Origin: Phocaeicola coprocola DSM 17136
GTDB taxonomy: Bacteria > Bacteroidota > Bacteroidia > Bacteroidales > Bacteroidaceae
NCBI RefSeq assembly: GCF_000154845.1
Contig: NZ_DS981428.1
Coordinates: 35,962 to 99,961, forward strand
Length of the DNA stretch: 64,000 bases
Reading direction: 5' to 3'
The position numbers and the translations under genes are program-made. Every line of letters begins with the position of its first letter. The stretch's first letter is position 1. Under the pieces are notes generated by a model, which was not told where the DNA came from, did no database searches, and was given only the letters and a program-made list of their open reading frames with translations. Below are positions 56,434 to 64,000 of this stretch, piece by piece.

Positions 56434-57258
56434 ATGAACAAACAGCAATTATTCGAAAACATTAAAAACAAAAAATCTTTTTTGTGTGTAGGACTGGACA
56501 CTGATATCAAAAAGATACCAGAACATCTGTTAAAAGAGGAAGATCCTATTTTCTCTTTCAACAAAGCTATTATTGATGCTACAGCTCCTTACTGTATTGC
56601 TTATAAACCCAATCTGGCTTTCTATGAAAGTATGGGAGTAAAAGGATGGATCGCATTCGAAAAGACTGTAGAATACATTAAGAAAAATTATCCTGACCAG
56701 TTCATCATTGCTGATGCAAAACGAGGAGATATAGGTAATACTTCTGCCATGTATGCTCGCACATTCTTCGAAGAGCTTAACATTGATTCTGTAACTGTAG
56801 CTCCTTACATGGGAGAAGACAGCGTGACTCCATTCCTCACTTATGAAGGTAAATGGGTTATTTTGCTTGCACTTACATCCAACAAAGGTTCACACGATTT
56901 TCAGTTGACTGCCGATCCGGAAGGTGAACGTCTTTTCGAAAAGGTTCTTCGTAAATCTCAAGAATGGGCTAATGATCAAAACATGATGTATGTTGTTGGA
57001 GCCACTCAAGGACGTATGTTCGAAGATATTCGTAAGATTGTTCCTAATCATTTTTTATTGGTTCCGGGAATCGGTGCACAAGGAGGCTCACTCGAAGAAG
57101 TATGCAAGTACGGAATGACCAAAGAATGTGGTCTGATTGTCAACTCCAGCCGAGCTATTATCTATGCAGATAAAACTGAAAACTTTGCAAAAGTAGCAGG
57201 AGAAGAGGCTCATAAAGTACAGCAACAAATGAGTGAATTACTGAAAGCTATCTTATAA
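56434..57258 (+). CDS. pyrF: Orotidine 5'-phosphate decarboxylase
   Basis: 274-residue cytosolic enzyme of UMP synthesis. The catalytic block [20 protein letters not shown] (near 90-105) contains the Asp-Lys-Asp triad. [15 protein letters not shown] near the start, [14 protein letters not shown], and [15 protein letters not shown] near the C-terminus form the rest of the barrel. The long (group 2) OMP decarboxylase type is usual in Bacteroidetes. A terminator follows at 57321. Confidence 0.97.
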   Translation: MNKQQLFENIKNKKSFLCVGLDTDIKKIPEHLLKEEDPIFSFNKAIIDATAPYCIAYKPNLAFYESMGVKGWIAFEKTVEYIKKNYPDQFIIADAKRGDIGNTSAMYARTFFEELNIDSVTVAPYMGEDSVTPFLTYEGKWVILLALTSNKGSHDFQLTADPEGERLFEKVLRKSQEWANDQNMMYVVGATQGRMFEDIRKIVPNHFLLVPGIGAQGGSLEEVCKYGMTKECGLIVNSSRAIIYADKTENFAKVAGEEAHKVQQQMSELLKAIL

Positions 57259-57320
57259 TAAGATCTTTCCCAAAGAATAACTTCCTGCTACTAAATCAGG
57301 AGAATTTGTTAAATCAATCT

Positions 57321-57366
57321 AAAATACTGTCTTCCGTTTTTATACATGGAAGGCAGTATTTTATTT
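57321..57366 (+). terminator. Terminator of the prfA-pyrF operon
   Basis: AATACTGTCTTCC pairs with GGAAGGCAGTATT (12 of 13 plus G-U) around a 12-nt loop, followed by TTTTATTTT. Confidence 0.9.
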
Positions 57367-57540
57367 TATAAATCAGAGAAAAAGAACACTTTTCCGATAG
57401 GATACAGATAAATAATTTACATTTTACACGGATATATAAAAAAAAAATACGTAATTTGCATAATTAACAACGTGGATGTAGTTTTAAAGACATTCCAAAA
57501 CTCAAACTATTAAAGTAAAAAAAGAACAAAAACATCAATT

Positions 57541-58581
57541 ATGGAGTTTTCAGCCAAGCAAATTGCAGAATATATCCAAGGAACAATTGTGGGAGATGAA
57601 AATGCCACTGTACACACTTTTGCTAAAATAGAAGAAGGTATCCCAGGTGCATTATCTTTCTTATCAAATCCTAAATATACGCATTTCATATATGAGACTC
57701 AATCGTCCATTGTATTGGTCAATAAAGATTTCACACCTGAACATGAGGTAAAAGCAACTCTGATTAAAGTAGAGAATGCCTACGAAAGTCTGGCAAAGCT
57801 GATGACCTTATATGAAATGAGCAAACCGAAAAAAACTGGCATCGATCCATTGGCTTCAATTTCACCTAGTGCAAAAATTGGCCAGAATGTTTATATAGGT
57901 CCTTTTGCTTGTATAGAAGACGGAGCTGAAATTGGAGATAATACCTATATACATCCGCAAGTAACAGTTGGAGCACATGCCCGAGTTGGAGAAAACTCTA
58001 TTTTATATCCTCAAGTAACAGTATATCATGACTGTCGCGTAGGGAACAATTGCATTATACATGCCGGGGCGGTTATCGGAGCTGACGGATTTGGTTTTGC
58101 ACCATCACCTGAAGGTTATGAAAAAATCCCCCAAATAGGTATCACTATCATCGAAGATAATGTAGAAATTGGAGCTAATACATGTGTAGACCGTGCTACG
58201 ATGGGAGCAACAGTTGTACATAAAGGAGCAAAGCTCGACAATTTAATCCAATTAGCACATAATGTAGAAGTCGGCAGCCATACCGTGATGGCATCACAAG
58301 TTGGAGTTGCCGGATCTGCAAAAATAGGAGAATGGTGTATGTTCGGAGGACAAGTTGGAGTTGCCGGACACATAAAAGTAGGTGACCATGTAAACGTTGG
58401 AGCACAGTCTGGAATACCGGGTAACACAAAATCTGGAAGTACTTTAATGGGATATCCAGCTATTGAACCGAAGCAATTTGCTCGCTCATCTGCAATATTC
58501 AAGAAACTCCCAGAGATGTACACTGAACTAAACCGATTACAAAAGGAAATTGAAGAACTAAAAAAACAACTTAATAAATAA
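57541..58581 (+). CDS. lpxD: UDP-3-O-(3-hydroxyacyl)glucosamine N-acyltransferase
   Basis: 346-residue left-handed beta-helix acyltransferase that adds the N-linked acyl chain in lipid A synthesis. N-terminal uridine-binding domain with [14 protein letters not shown] (about 35-50). Hexapeptide repeats run from about 110 to 310 ([49 protein letters not shown]). [11 protein letters not shown] holds the catalytic His. A C-terminal coiled helix ([15 protein letters not shown]) closes the trimer. It is first in the lpxD - lpxC/fabZ - lpxA cluster, with 4 bp to the next gene. Confidence 0.98.
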   Translation: MEFSAKQIAEYIQGTIVGDENATVHTFAKIEEGIPGALSFLSNPKYTHFIYETQSSIVLVNKDFTPEHEVKATLIKVENAYESLAKLMTLYEMSKPKKTGIDPLASISPSAKIGQNVYIGPFACIEDGAEIGDNTYIHPQVTVGAHARVGENSILYPQVTVYHDCRVGNNCIIHAGAVIGADGFGFAPSPEGYEKIPQIGITIIEDNVEIGANTCVDRATMGATVVHKGAKLDNLIQLAHNVEVGSHTVMASQVGVAGSAKIGEWCMFGGQVGVAGHIKVGDHVNVGAQSGIPGNTKSGSTLMGYPAIEPKQFARSSAIFKKLPEMYTELNRLQKEIEELKKQLNK

Positions 58582-58585
58582 ACCC

Positions 58586-59971
58586 ATGTTGAAACAACAA
58601 ACTTTAAAAGGCAGCTTTTCACTGAATGGCAAAGGGCTTCACACAGGAGTCAAACTGACAGTTACATTCAATCCTGCCCCAGAACATCACGGGTATAAAA
58701 TTCAGCGAATAGATCTAGATGATCAGCCCATCATTGATGCAGTAGCTGAAAATGTAGTTGATACAACCCGCGGTACAGTCTTGGTGAAAAACGGGGTAAA
58801 AGTAAGTACCGTAGAACATGCCATGGCCACACTTTATGCAGCTGGCATAGACAATTGCTTGATTCAGGTTAACGGTCCGGAATTTCCAATTCTGGACGGA
58901 AGTGCCAAAGCATATGTAGAATGTATCAAACGAGTTGGCATTGAAGAACAAAATGCGCCGAAAGATTTTTATATAATCAAGTCTAAGATTGAGTTCCGTG
59001 ATGAAGCTACCGGTTCATCCATTACCGTACTTCCAGATGATAAATTTAGTGTCAACACACTAATTTCATACGACTCAAAAATACTTACCAACCAATATGC
59101 TACTTTAGAGAATATGGAAGATTTTCCAGCAGAAGTAGCATCGGCACGTACTTTTGTTTTTGTTCGAGAAATCGAACCATTGCTTAATGCTGGTCTGATT
59201 AAAGGAGGCGATCTGGATAATGCGATTGTCATTTACGAAAAGCAAATGACACAAGAGAACTTCGATAAGCTGGCAGATGTAATGGGAGTACCTCATATGG
59301 ATGCAAGCCAATTGGGATATATCAACCATATTCCATTGGTATGGCCTAACGAACCTGCACGTCATAAGCTTCTTGATATTATCGGTGACTTGGCATTAAT
59401 TGGAAAACCTATTAAAGGACGAATCATTGCTACCCGTCCGGGACATACAATCAATAACAAGTTTGCCCGTCAGATACGCAAGGAAATTCGTTTGCATGAA
59501 ATTCAAGCACCTGTATATAATTGCAACGAAGCACCAATCATGGATGTAAACCGCATTCGCGAATTACTTCCTCACCGTTATCCATTCCAATTAGTAGATA
59601 AAGTTATTGCCATTGGAGCAAACCATATCGTTGGTATAAAAAATGTAACATCCAACGAACCGTTCTTCGTTGGCCATTTCCCTAACGAACCGGTCATGCC
59701 TGGTGTGCTTCAAATAGAAGCAATGGCACAAGTCGGAGGATTGCTGGTATTGAACTCTTTGGATGATCCGGAAAAATATTCTACTTATTTCTTGAAAATA
59801 GACAATGTTAAGTTCCGGCAGAAAGTTGTTCCGGGTGACACGTTAATATTCCGTGTAGAATTAATGGCACCTATCCGCCGAGGAATTTCTACTATGAAAG
59901 GCTATATCTTTGTTGGCGAAAAAATTGTCTGCGAAGCTGAATTCATGGCACAAATAGTGAAAAACAAATAA
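58586..59971 (+). CDS. lpxC-fabZ: Bifunctional LpxC deacetylase / FabZ dehydratase
   Basis: 461-residue fusion characteristic of Bacteroidetes. Residues about 1-305 are LpxC, the zinc UDP-3-O-acyl-GlcNAc deacetylase: STVEHAMATL (His78), PEFPILDGSAKAYV, and HKLLDIIGDLALIG (His260 and Asp264) with RPGHTINN. Residues about 315-461 are FabZ 3-hydroxyacyl-ACP dehydratase: LLPHRYPFQLVD (His330) and GHFPNEPVMPGVLQIEAMAQ (catalytic Glu near 378). The two halves share the hydroxyacyl-ACP precursor between lipid A and phospholipid synthesis. Starts at ATG 58586, 4 bp after lpxD, and is followed by a 13-bp hairpin. Confidence 0.98.
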   Translation: MLKQQTLKGSFSLNGKGLHTGVKLTVTFNPAPEHHGYKIQRIDLDDQPIIDAVAENVVDTTRGTVLVKNGVKVSTVEHAMATLYAAGIDNCLIQVNGPEFPILDGSAKAYVECIKRVGIEEQNAPKDFYIIKSKIEFRDEATGSSITVLPDDKFSVNTLISYDSKILTNQYATLENMEDFPAEVASARTFVFVREIEPLLNAGLIKGGDLDNAIVIYEKQMTQENFDKLADVMGVPHMDASQLGYINHIPLVWPNEPARHKLLDIIGDLALIGKPIKGRIIATRPGHTINNKFARQIRKEIRLHEIQAPVYNCNEAPIMDVNRIRELLPHRYPFQLVDKVIAIGANHIVGIKNVTSNEPFFVGHFPNEPVMPGVLQIEAMAQVGGLLVLNSLDDPEKYSTYFLKIDNVKFRQKVVPGDTLIFRVELMAPIRRGISTMKGYIFVGEKIVCEAEFMAQIVKNK

Positions 59972-59988
59972 AAACGATACATAAACAA

Positions 59989-60033
59989 GGATGAAGAATT
60001 CTATCTAATACATTTAGACTGAATTCTTCATCC
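59989..60033 (+). other. Hairpin between lpxC-fabZ and lpxA
   Basis: GGATGAAGAATTC pairs perfectly with GAATTCTTCATCC (13 bp) around a 19-nt loop; no T-run follows. It may stabilise mRNA or mark an internal processing site rather than terminate. Confidence 0.55.
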
Positions 60034-60076
60034 CTGCAATTTATACTCTTAATACTTAATACTTCTTATAAAAAAT

Positions 60077-60844
60077 ATGATTAGCCCATTAGCATACATA
60101 CATCCAGAAGCTAAAATAGGAGAAAATGTCGAAATAGGTCCCTTTGTATTTATTGACAAGAATGTAGTGATAGGCGACAATAATACAATTATGCCCAACG
60201 TAAACATTTTATATGGTTCACGTATTGGAAATAATAATCGCATTTTCCCAGGAGCAGTCATCGGAGCGATTCCACAAGATTTAAAGTTTCGTGGAGAGGA
60301 AACAACCGCAGAAATCGGTGACAATAATACCATCCGTGAGAATGTAACAATAAACAGAGGAACAGCTGCAAAAGGAAAAACAATAGTAGGCAACAATAAT
60401 CTGCTGATGGAAGGAGTACATGTTGCTCACGATACAATTGTCGGAAGCGGATGTATTATAGGAAACTCTACAAAAATGGCAGGCGAAGTTATCATCGATG
60501 ATAATGCAATTGTCAGTGCCAATGTTTTGATGCATCAGTTCTGCCGGGTAGGAGGTTATGTTATGATTCAGGGAGGATGCCGTTTCAGTAAAGATATTCC
60601 TCCTTATATCATTGCCGGTCGCGAACCGATTGCATATAGTGGAATTAACATTATCGGATTACGCCGTAGAGGATTTTCAAACGAATTAATTGAAAACATC
60701 CACAATACATATCGCATTATTTACAACAGCGGAAAAAATGTTAGTGATGCTTTGCAGCAAATTCGTGAAGAGATTACTATGACTCCGGAAATTGAATATA
60801 TCGTTTCTTTTATTGAAAATTCGGAAAGAGGAATTATCCGATAA
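60077..60844 (+). CDS. lpxA: UDP-N-acetylglucosamine acyltransferase
   Basis: 255-residue beta-helix acyltransferase, first step of lipid A synthesis. Hexapeptide repeats start at ISPLAYIHPEAKIGENVEIGPF and run to about residue 175. MEGVHVAHDTIVGSGC contains the catalytic His (near 125), followed by ...GGYVMIQGGCRFSKDIPPYIIAGREPIAYSGINIIGLRRRGF. The C-terminal helices carry NTYRIIYNSGKNVSDALQQI. It is transcribed downstream of lpxC-fabZ but 105 bp away behind a hairpin. Confidence 0.98.
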   Translation: MISPLAYIHPEAKIGENVEIGPFVFIDKNVVIGDNNTIMPNVNILYGSRIGNNNRIFPGAVIGAIPQDLKFRGEETTAEIGDNNTIRENVTINRGTAAKGKTIVGNNNLLMEGVHVAHDTIVGSGCIIGNSTKMAGEVIIDDNAIVSANVLMHQFCRVGGYVMIQGGCRFSKDIPPYIIAGREPIAYSGINIIGLRRRGFSNELIENIHNTYRIIYNSGKNVSDALQQIREEITMTPEIEYIVSFIENSERGIIR

Positions 60845-60855
60845 AGAAAATTTTA

Positions 60856-60863
60856 TATCTTTA
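60856..60863 (+). promoter_or_regulatory. Possible -7 box before the acidic pRiA4b-like gene
   Basis: TATCTTTA, 7 of 8 to the consensus, 33 bp before the ATG at 60896. It may give this gene separate transcription from lpxA. Confidence 0.4.
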
Positions 60864-60895
60864 CAACATCAACGAATATTAAACAGGAAAGAACA

Positions 60896-61450
60896 ATGGT
60901 ATATAAATTCAGAATCATATCCGATGAAGTCGATGATTTCTTGAGAGAGATAAAAATCGACTCAGAAGCTTCTTTTTACGATTTACACGAAGCTATATTA
61001 AAATGTACCGGTTATAAAGATGATCAGATGACTTCTTTTTTCATCTGCGATGATGACTGGGAAAAAGAAATTGAAATTACTTTAGAAGATATGGGTAATG
61101 GAAGCTCTGAAGAAGATACTTTCGTTATGAAGGAAACTCCATTAAGTGAACTGTTGGAAGACGAAAAACAGAAATTACTTTATGTATTCGATCCGCTTGC
61201 TGAACGTGTTTTCTTTATAGAGCTTTCCGAAATTATTACAGGAAAGGATTTACAACATGCAACTTGCTCACGCAAAGAAGGAAATCCACCTAAACAAACC
61301 ATTGATTTTGATGAGCAAATGAATACAAACACTGCTCTCGATTTAGATGAGAACTTCTATGGTGACCAAGATTTCGATATGGAAGACTTCGATCCGGAAG
61401 GCTTTGATATGGAAGGAGGAAGCAATCCTTACGATGAAGACAAATATTAA
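60896..61450 (+). CDS. pRiA4b ORF-3-like acidic protein
   Basis: 184-residue cytosolic protein. The first 125 residues resemble the plasmid pRiA4b ORF-3 family: VYKFRIISDEVDDFLREIKI, DLHEAILKCTGYKDDQMTSFFICDDDWEKEIEI, LLYVFDPLAERVFFIELSEI. The tail (about 145-184) is strongly acidic with repeats of F-D-M-E/D: FYGDQDFDMEDFDPEGFDME. Such proteins lie between lpxA and miaA in Bacteroidetes, but the role is unknown. A protein-binding or chaperone-like function is only speculation. Confidence 0.7.
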   Translation: MVYKFRIISDEVDDFLREIKIDSEASFYDLHEAILKCTGYKDDQMTSFFICDDDWEKEIEITLEDMGNGSSEEDTFVMKETPLSELLEDEKQKLLYVFDPLAERVFFIELSEIITGKDLQHATCSRKEGNPPKQTIDFDEQMNTNTALDLDENFYGDQDFDMEDFDPEGFDMEGGSNPYDEDKY

Positions 61451-61486
61451 TTAACAGATATTGTAATTGTTATTTTCATCTACGCG

Positions 61487-61544
61487 AAAAGGAGGAAAAT
61501 CTCGAAAGACAAATAACGGATACGAGATTATTCCTCCTTTTTTA
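61487..61544 (+). terminator. Terminator before miaA
   Basis: AAAAGGAGGAAAATCTCG pairs with CGAGATTATTCCTCCTTTTT in 16 of 18 positions, with a T-run. An in-frame upstream extension of miaA to 61467 would run through it, which supports the start at 61563. Confidence 0.85.
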
Positions 61545-61562
61545 GTTGCTTTAAAAGAATAT

Positions 61563-62468
61563 ATGAATAAACCAACACTCATTGTACTGATAGGTCCTAC
61601 AGGTATAGGTAAAACAGATTTAAGTCTATCTATTGCCGAAGCATATCATACCTCTATTATTTCAGCTGATTCACGACAGCTTTATGCCGACCTGAAAATA
61701 GGGACGGCAGCCCCTACCCCCGACCAGTTAGCACGTGTTCCACATTATTTTGTAGGAACTCTGCAACTGACAGATTACTATAGTGCGGCACAATACGAAA
61801 GTGAAGTACTGAAAAAGCTTAATGAATTATTCCAAGAAAAAAGCGTAGTAGTACTTACAGGAGGATCAATGATGTATGTCGATGCCGTATGCAAAGGTAT
61901 TGACGACATTCCTACCGTAGACAATGATACACGTCAGTTAATGCTGGAACGTTACGAACAGGAGGGATTGGAACGTTTATGTGCAGAGTTAAAGCTTCTT
62001 GATCCTGAATATTACAATATTGTTGACTTGAAGAATCCCAAACGCGTAATACATGCACTTGAAATATGCTATATGACAGGAAAAACATATACATCTTTCC
62101 GTACACGTACATGTAAGGAGCGTCCTTTCAACATATTAAAAATCGGATTAAAACGCGACAGGGAAGAACTATACGATCGTATTAACCGTCGAGTAGACAT
62201 GATGATGGAAGAAGGATTACTGGAAGAAGCACGAAAAGTATATCCGTACCTCAACCTGAATTCACTGAATACCGTAGGATATAAAGAATTATTTAAATAT
62301 TTCGACGGAGAGTGGGAGTTACCTTTCGCTATCGAAAAAATAAAACAGAACTCACGCATCTATTCACGTAAACAGGTAACATGGTTTAAGCGTGATACAG
62401 AAATAGCCTGGTTTCATCCTGACTCAACACAGGAAATCATGCAATACATTGAACAACATCTGGCATAA
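61563..62468 (+). CDS. miaA: tRNA dimethylallyltransferase
   Basis: 301-residue cytosolic enzyme that adds a dimethylallyl group to A37 of tRNAs reading UNN codons. P-loop GPTGIGKTD (near 11-18), the family motif [54 protein letters not shown], and [19 protein letters not shown] close to the C-terminus are all present. The ATG at 61563 is 18 bp after the terminator hairpin, so it has its own transcription start. It is followed by a hairpin at 62514. Confidence 0.97.
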   Translation: MNKPTLIVLIGPTGIGKTDLSLSIAEAYHTSIISADSRQLYADLKIGTAAPTPDQLARVPHYFVGTLQLTDYYSAAQYESEVLKKLNELFQEKSVVVLTGGSMMYVDAVCKGIDDIPTVDNDTRQLMLERYEQEGLERLCAELKLLDPEYYNIVDLKNPKRVIHALEICYMTGKTYTSFRTRTCKERPFNILKIGLKRDREELYDRINRRVDMMMEEGLLEEARKVYPYLNLNSLNTVGYKELFKYFDGEWELPFAIEKIKQNSRIYSRKQVTWFKRDTEIAWFHPDSTQEIMQYIEQHLA

Positions 62469-62513
62469 AGCAAACATTTATTCCTGGTGAACTGCACATT
62501 TAAAATAGAAAAA

Positions 62514-62567
62514 TAGTCCCGATTCGGTACAATTCTTTCAAATCCATCTCCGACCGAATCGGGACTA
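62514..62567 (+). terminator. Long perfect hairpin after miaA
   Basis: TAGTCCCGATTCGGT pairs perfectly with ACCGAATCGGGACTA (15 bp, 24-nt loop). No T-run follows, so it could be a weak terminator or an mRNA 3' end structure. Confidence 0.7.
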
Positions 62568-62843
62568 GTAACATAAAATAATACATGTTGTCCGATAATA
62601 CTTTTCAAATCATCAATAACTTATTGATATACATAAAATTAAACAACAACTTTAATAAGGGAGCTTATCCATAAAAATAATACTTAGAATCAGCTTATTC
62701 AATATGTTTATCGAAAACAAATAACAATAATACCATTAAATTACACCCGTTCGAGACACAGAGCTAGTGTTTCACTGAGTGTATCCGAGGTAAGTTTGCC
62801 TTAGAAGTAATGATGGAAAGTTAATAGACAATTTTGCATTTCA
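62568..62843. other. AT-rich intergenic sequence, no gene recognised
   Basis: Between the miaA hairpin and the 3' end of the group II intron. It has no credible ORF. A short TTCGAGACACAGAG run near 62750 was considered as a possible RNA piece and not supported. The intron's 3' exon lies here, but what it belongs to is not clear. Confidence 0.4.
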
Positions 62844-62944
62844 ATCGAGTAGGAGGTAAACATTAATCATAGGTGTTTATCTCCTATTTTCATGTTCACC
62901 GACCTCTCACACCACCGTACGTGCCGTTCGGCATACGGCGGTTC
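62844..62944 (-). ncRNA. Group II intron 3' region, domains V and VI
   Basis: On the minus strand, directly after the reverse-transcriptase stop, ACCGCCGTATGCCG and CGGCACGTACGGTGGT fold into the 34-nt domain V hairpin with the usual loop. After GTGTGAGAGGTCGGTG a second stem, GGAGATAAAC / GTTTACCTCC, is domain VI, and CTACTCGAT near 62844 is the likely 3' end. Together with the maturase gene this identifies a group II intron. Confidence 0.85.
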
Positions 62945-64000
62945 CTATTTTGGGTACCATTCGAGATACGAGCCCATTAAGGTAGGATATCCTGCTTTTC
63001 GCAGGCTATCATTATTTATCGCCACTTTCAATATAGGACTGTCAGCGATACGCCAATAACCTTTGCGAGTGTTTCCCCATTCACATGCCTTATATTTTTC
63101 TATACCGCATTTAATGAGGTTTGCCACCTTGGTCTTGGGTTTCTTCCAAGCTTTCCATATACACATACGTATTCTACGTCTTAACCACTCATCTGTGTCA
63201 AGAAGAAAGCGTTTCATATCGGCAAGGTGATAGTATCCAATCCACCCACGTATGTAATCTTTCAGCTTCTGTTTCCTCTTGACGTATCCCCATCCATTGC
63301 TACGATTAGTCAGCTCTTTGAGGCTCAATTTCATCTTTGCTTTGGATTTAGGGTGTACTGTAAGGCGATATTTGCCTTTCATTACATAAAAGGAATAACC
63401 GAGATACTTCACTCCTCGAACATACGATACTACAGTCTTTTCCTTGTTGACTTTAAGGTATAGAGTTCCCTCTATAAATCGGGTTATGGACTCTTTGACT
63501 CTTCTTGCTGCCCTTTTGGACTTACAGAATATCATCGAGTCATCGGCATACCGCACAAAAGGAAGTCCTCTGCGTTCGAGTTCCTTGTCCAGCTCATTGA
63601 GCATAATATTACTTAACAATGGACTTAGTGGTCCTCCTTGGGGAGTTCCTTCCTCGCTCACTTCGAACAGACCTTTGTTCATTACACCGCTTCGGAGATA
63701 TTTGTGTATCAGACTGACAACTCTGCCGTCTTTAATAGTACGGCTGAGAATTTCTATGAGTTTGCTATGGTTCACGGTATCGAAGAAGCGTTCAAGGTCA
63801 AGGTCTACAACGTACGTGTAGCCTGTATTGATTATCTCTTGGGCTCCTCTCACGCGTCATGACAACCTCTTCTCGGACGGAAGCCATAACTTCTCTGAGA
63901 ATTGTTCTCATATATAGGACTCAGACCTGTTATGCTTGTGCACAAACGTCTACAAGTGGGGGATTCCTAATAAGACGCATCTTGCCATTGTTCTTTGGGG
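62945..64000 (-). pseudogene. Group II intron reverse transcriptase/maturase, frameshifted and cut by the window edge
   Basis: Minus-strand intron-encoded protein. The readable part from about 63853 to the stop at 62945 (302 codons) contains the RT core: YVVDLDLERFFDTVNHSKL, EEGTPQGGPLSPLLSNIMLNELD, the active-site FVRYADDSMIFCKS, and the maturase X domain YIRGWIGYYHLADMKRF to RKAGYPTLMGSYLEW. There is no HNH endonuclease. Upstream the reading frame breaks: SYGFRPRRGCHDA lies in another frame (about 63857-63895), and KNNGKMRLI in a third (near 63975-63999). At least two 1-nt losses lie within the last 150 bp, so the gene is either decayed or sequenced with errors. The intron continues beyond the window. 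Confidence 0.88.

Noticed and set aside
58116..58622. 168-codon minus-strand ORF opposite lpxD
   Set aside because: It mirrors the lpxD hexapeptide repeats, has low-complexity composition and no family resemblance. lpxD on the plus strand is certain.
62740..62800. Possible tRNA or tRNA fragment (TTCGAGAC run)
   Set aside because: No cloverleaf pairing or acceptor stem could be formed around it.

Overview
The window is chromosomal DNA of a gut-type Bacteroidota, most likely Bacteroides/Phocaeicola. Signs are -7 boxes of the TAnnTTTG type in front of many genes, weak Shine-Dalgarno sequences, a SusC/SusD pair, a hybrid two-component regulator (HTCS), an LpxC-FabZ fusion, SusD-like lipoprotein signals and a moderate-to-low G+C content. 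No rRNA, tRNA, CRISPR array, prophage or complete insertion sequence was seen.

Layout. 1-15.8 kb is housekeeping and cell-envelope DNA: a truncated peptidoglycan glucosaminidase, cytidine deaminase, an ABC-F ATPase, a PepSY membrane protein, an amino-sugar locus (nagB, a NagB-like/LmbE fusion and a divergent ROK repressor), a PepSY-like lipoprotein, a small ferredoxin, a GH3/beta-lactamase fusion, a two-gene 5'-nucleotidase and rplS. 16.2-46.9 kb is a large pectin polysaccharide-utilization locus (PUL): two GH28, a GH105, a sialate-esterase/GH105 fusion, a GH106 rhamnosidase, two poorly characterised helical-barrel glycosidase-like proteins, two PL1 pectate lyases, SusC/SusD, a surface lipoprotein and one HTCS. 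47-52 kb holds two outer-membrane beta-barrels, a CstA-type transporter and a DigH-like glycosidase. 52-62.5 kb holds purM, prfA, a DUF4153 membrane protein, pyrF, the lipid A genes lpxD, lpxC-fabZ and lpxA, an acidic pRiA4b-ORF3-like protein and miaA. The right end is the 3' part of a group II intron on the minus strand whose reverse-transcriptase ORF is frameshifted.

How the PUL probably works (inference). The lipoprotein pectate lyase, with a surface-export-like signal, and the co-transcribed surface lipoprotein start cleavage outside the cell. SusC/SusD import oligosaccharides. Periplasmic PL1, GH28, GH105, GH106, the esterase/GH105 fusion and the two novel enzymes finish depolymerisation. 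The HTCS senses a product and probably binds GTAC-type repeats found about 65-110 bp upstream of several PUL starts. The combination of rhamnosidase, unsaturated galacturonyl hydrolases and polygalacturonases points to rhamnogalacturonan-I or mixed pectin.

The most interesting points are: an inverted 9-bp repeat bracketing the nagB promoter; the loss of catalytic residues in the second NagB-like protein beside an intact deacetylase domain; a candidate HTCS operator family with regular geometry; a 172-bp palindromic element; a dispersed TTTGTAC intergenic repeat; and two candidate glycosidases without a clear family.
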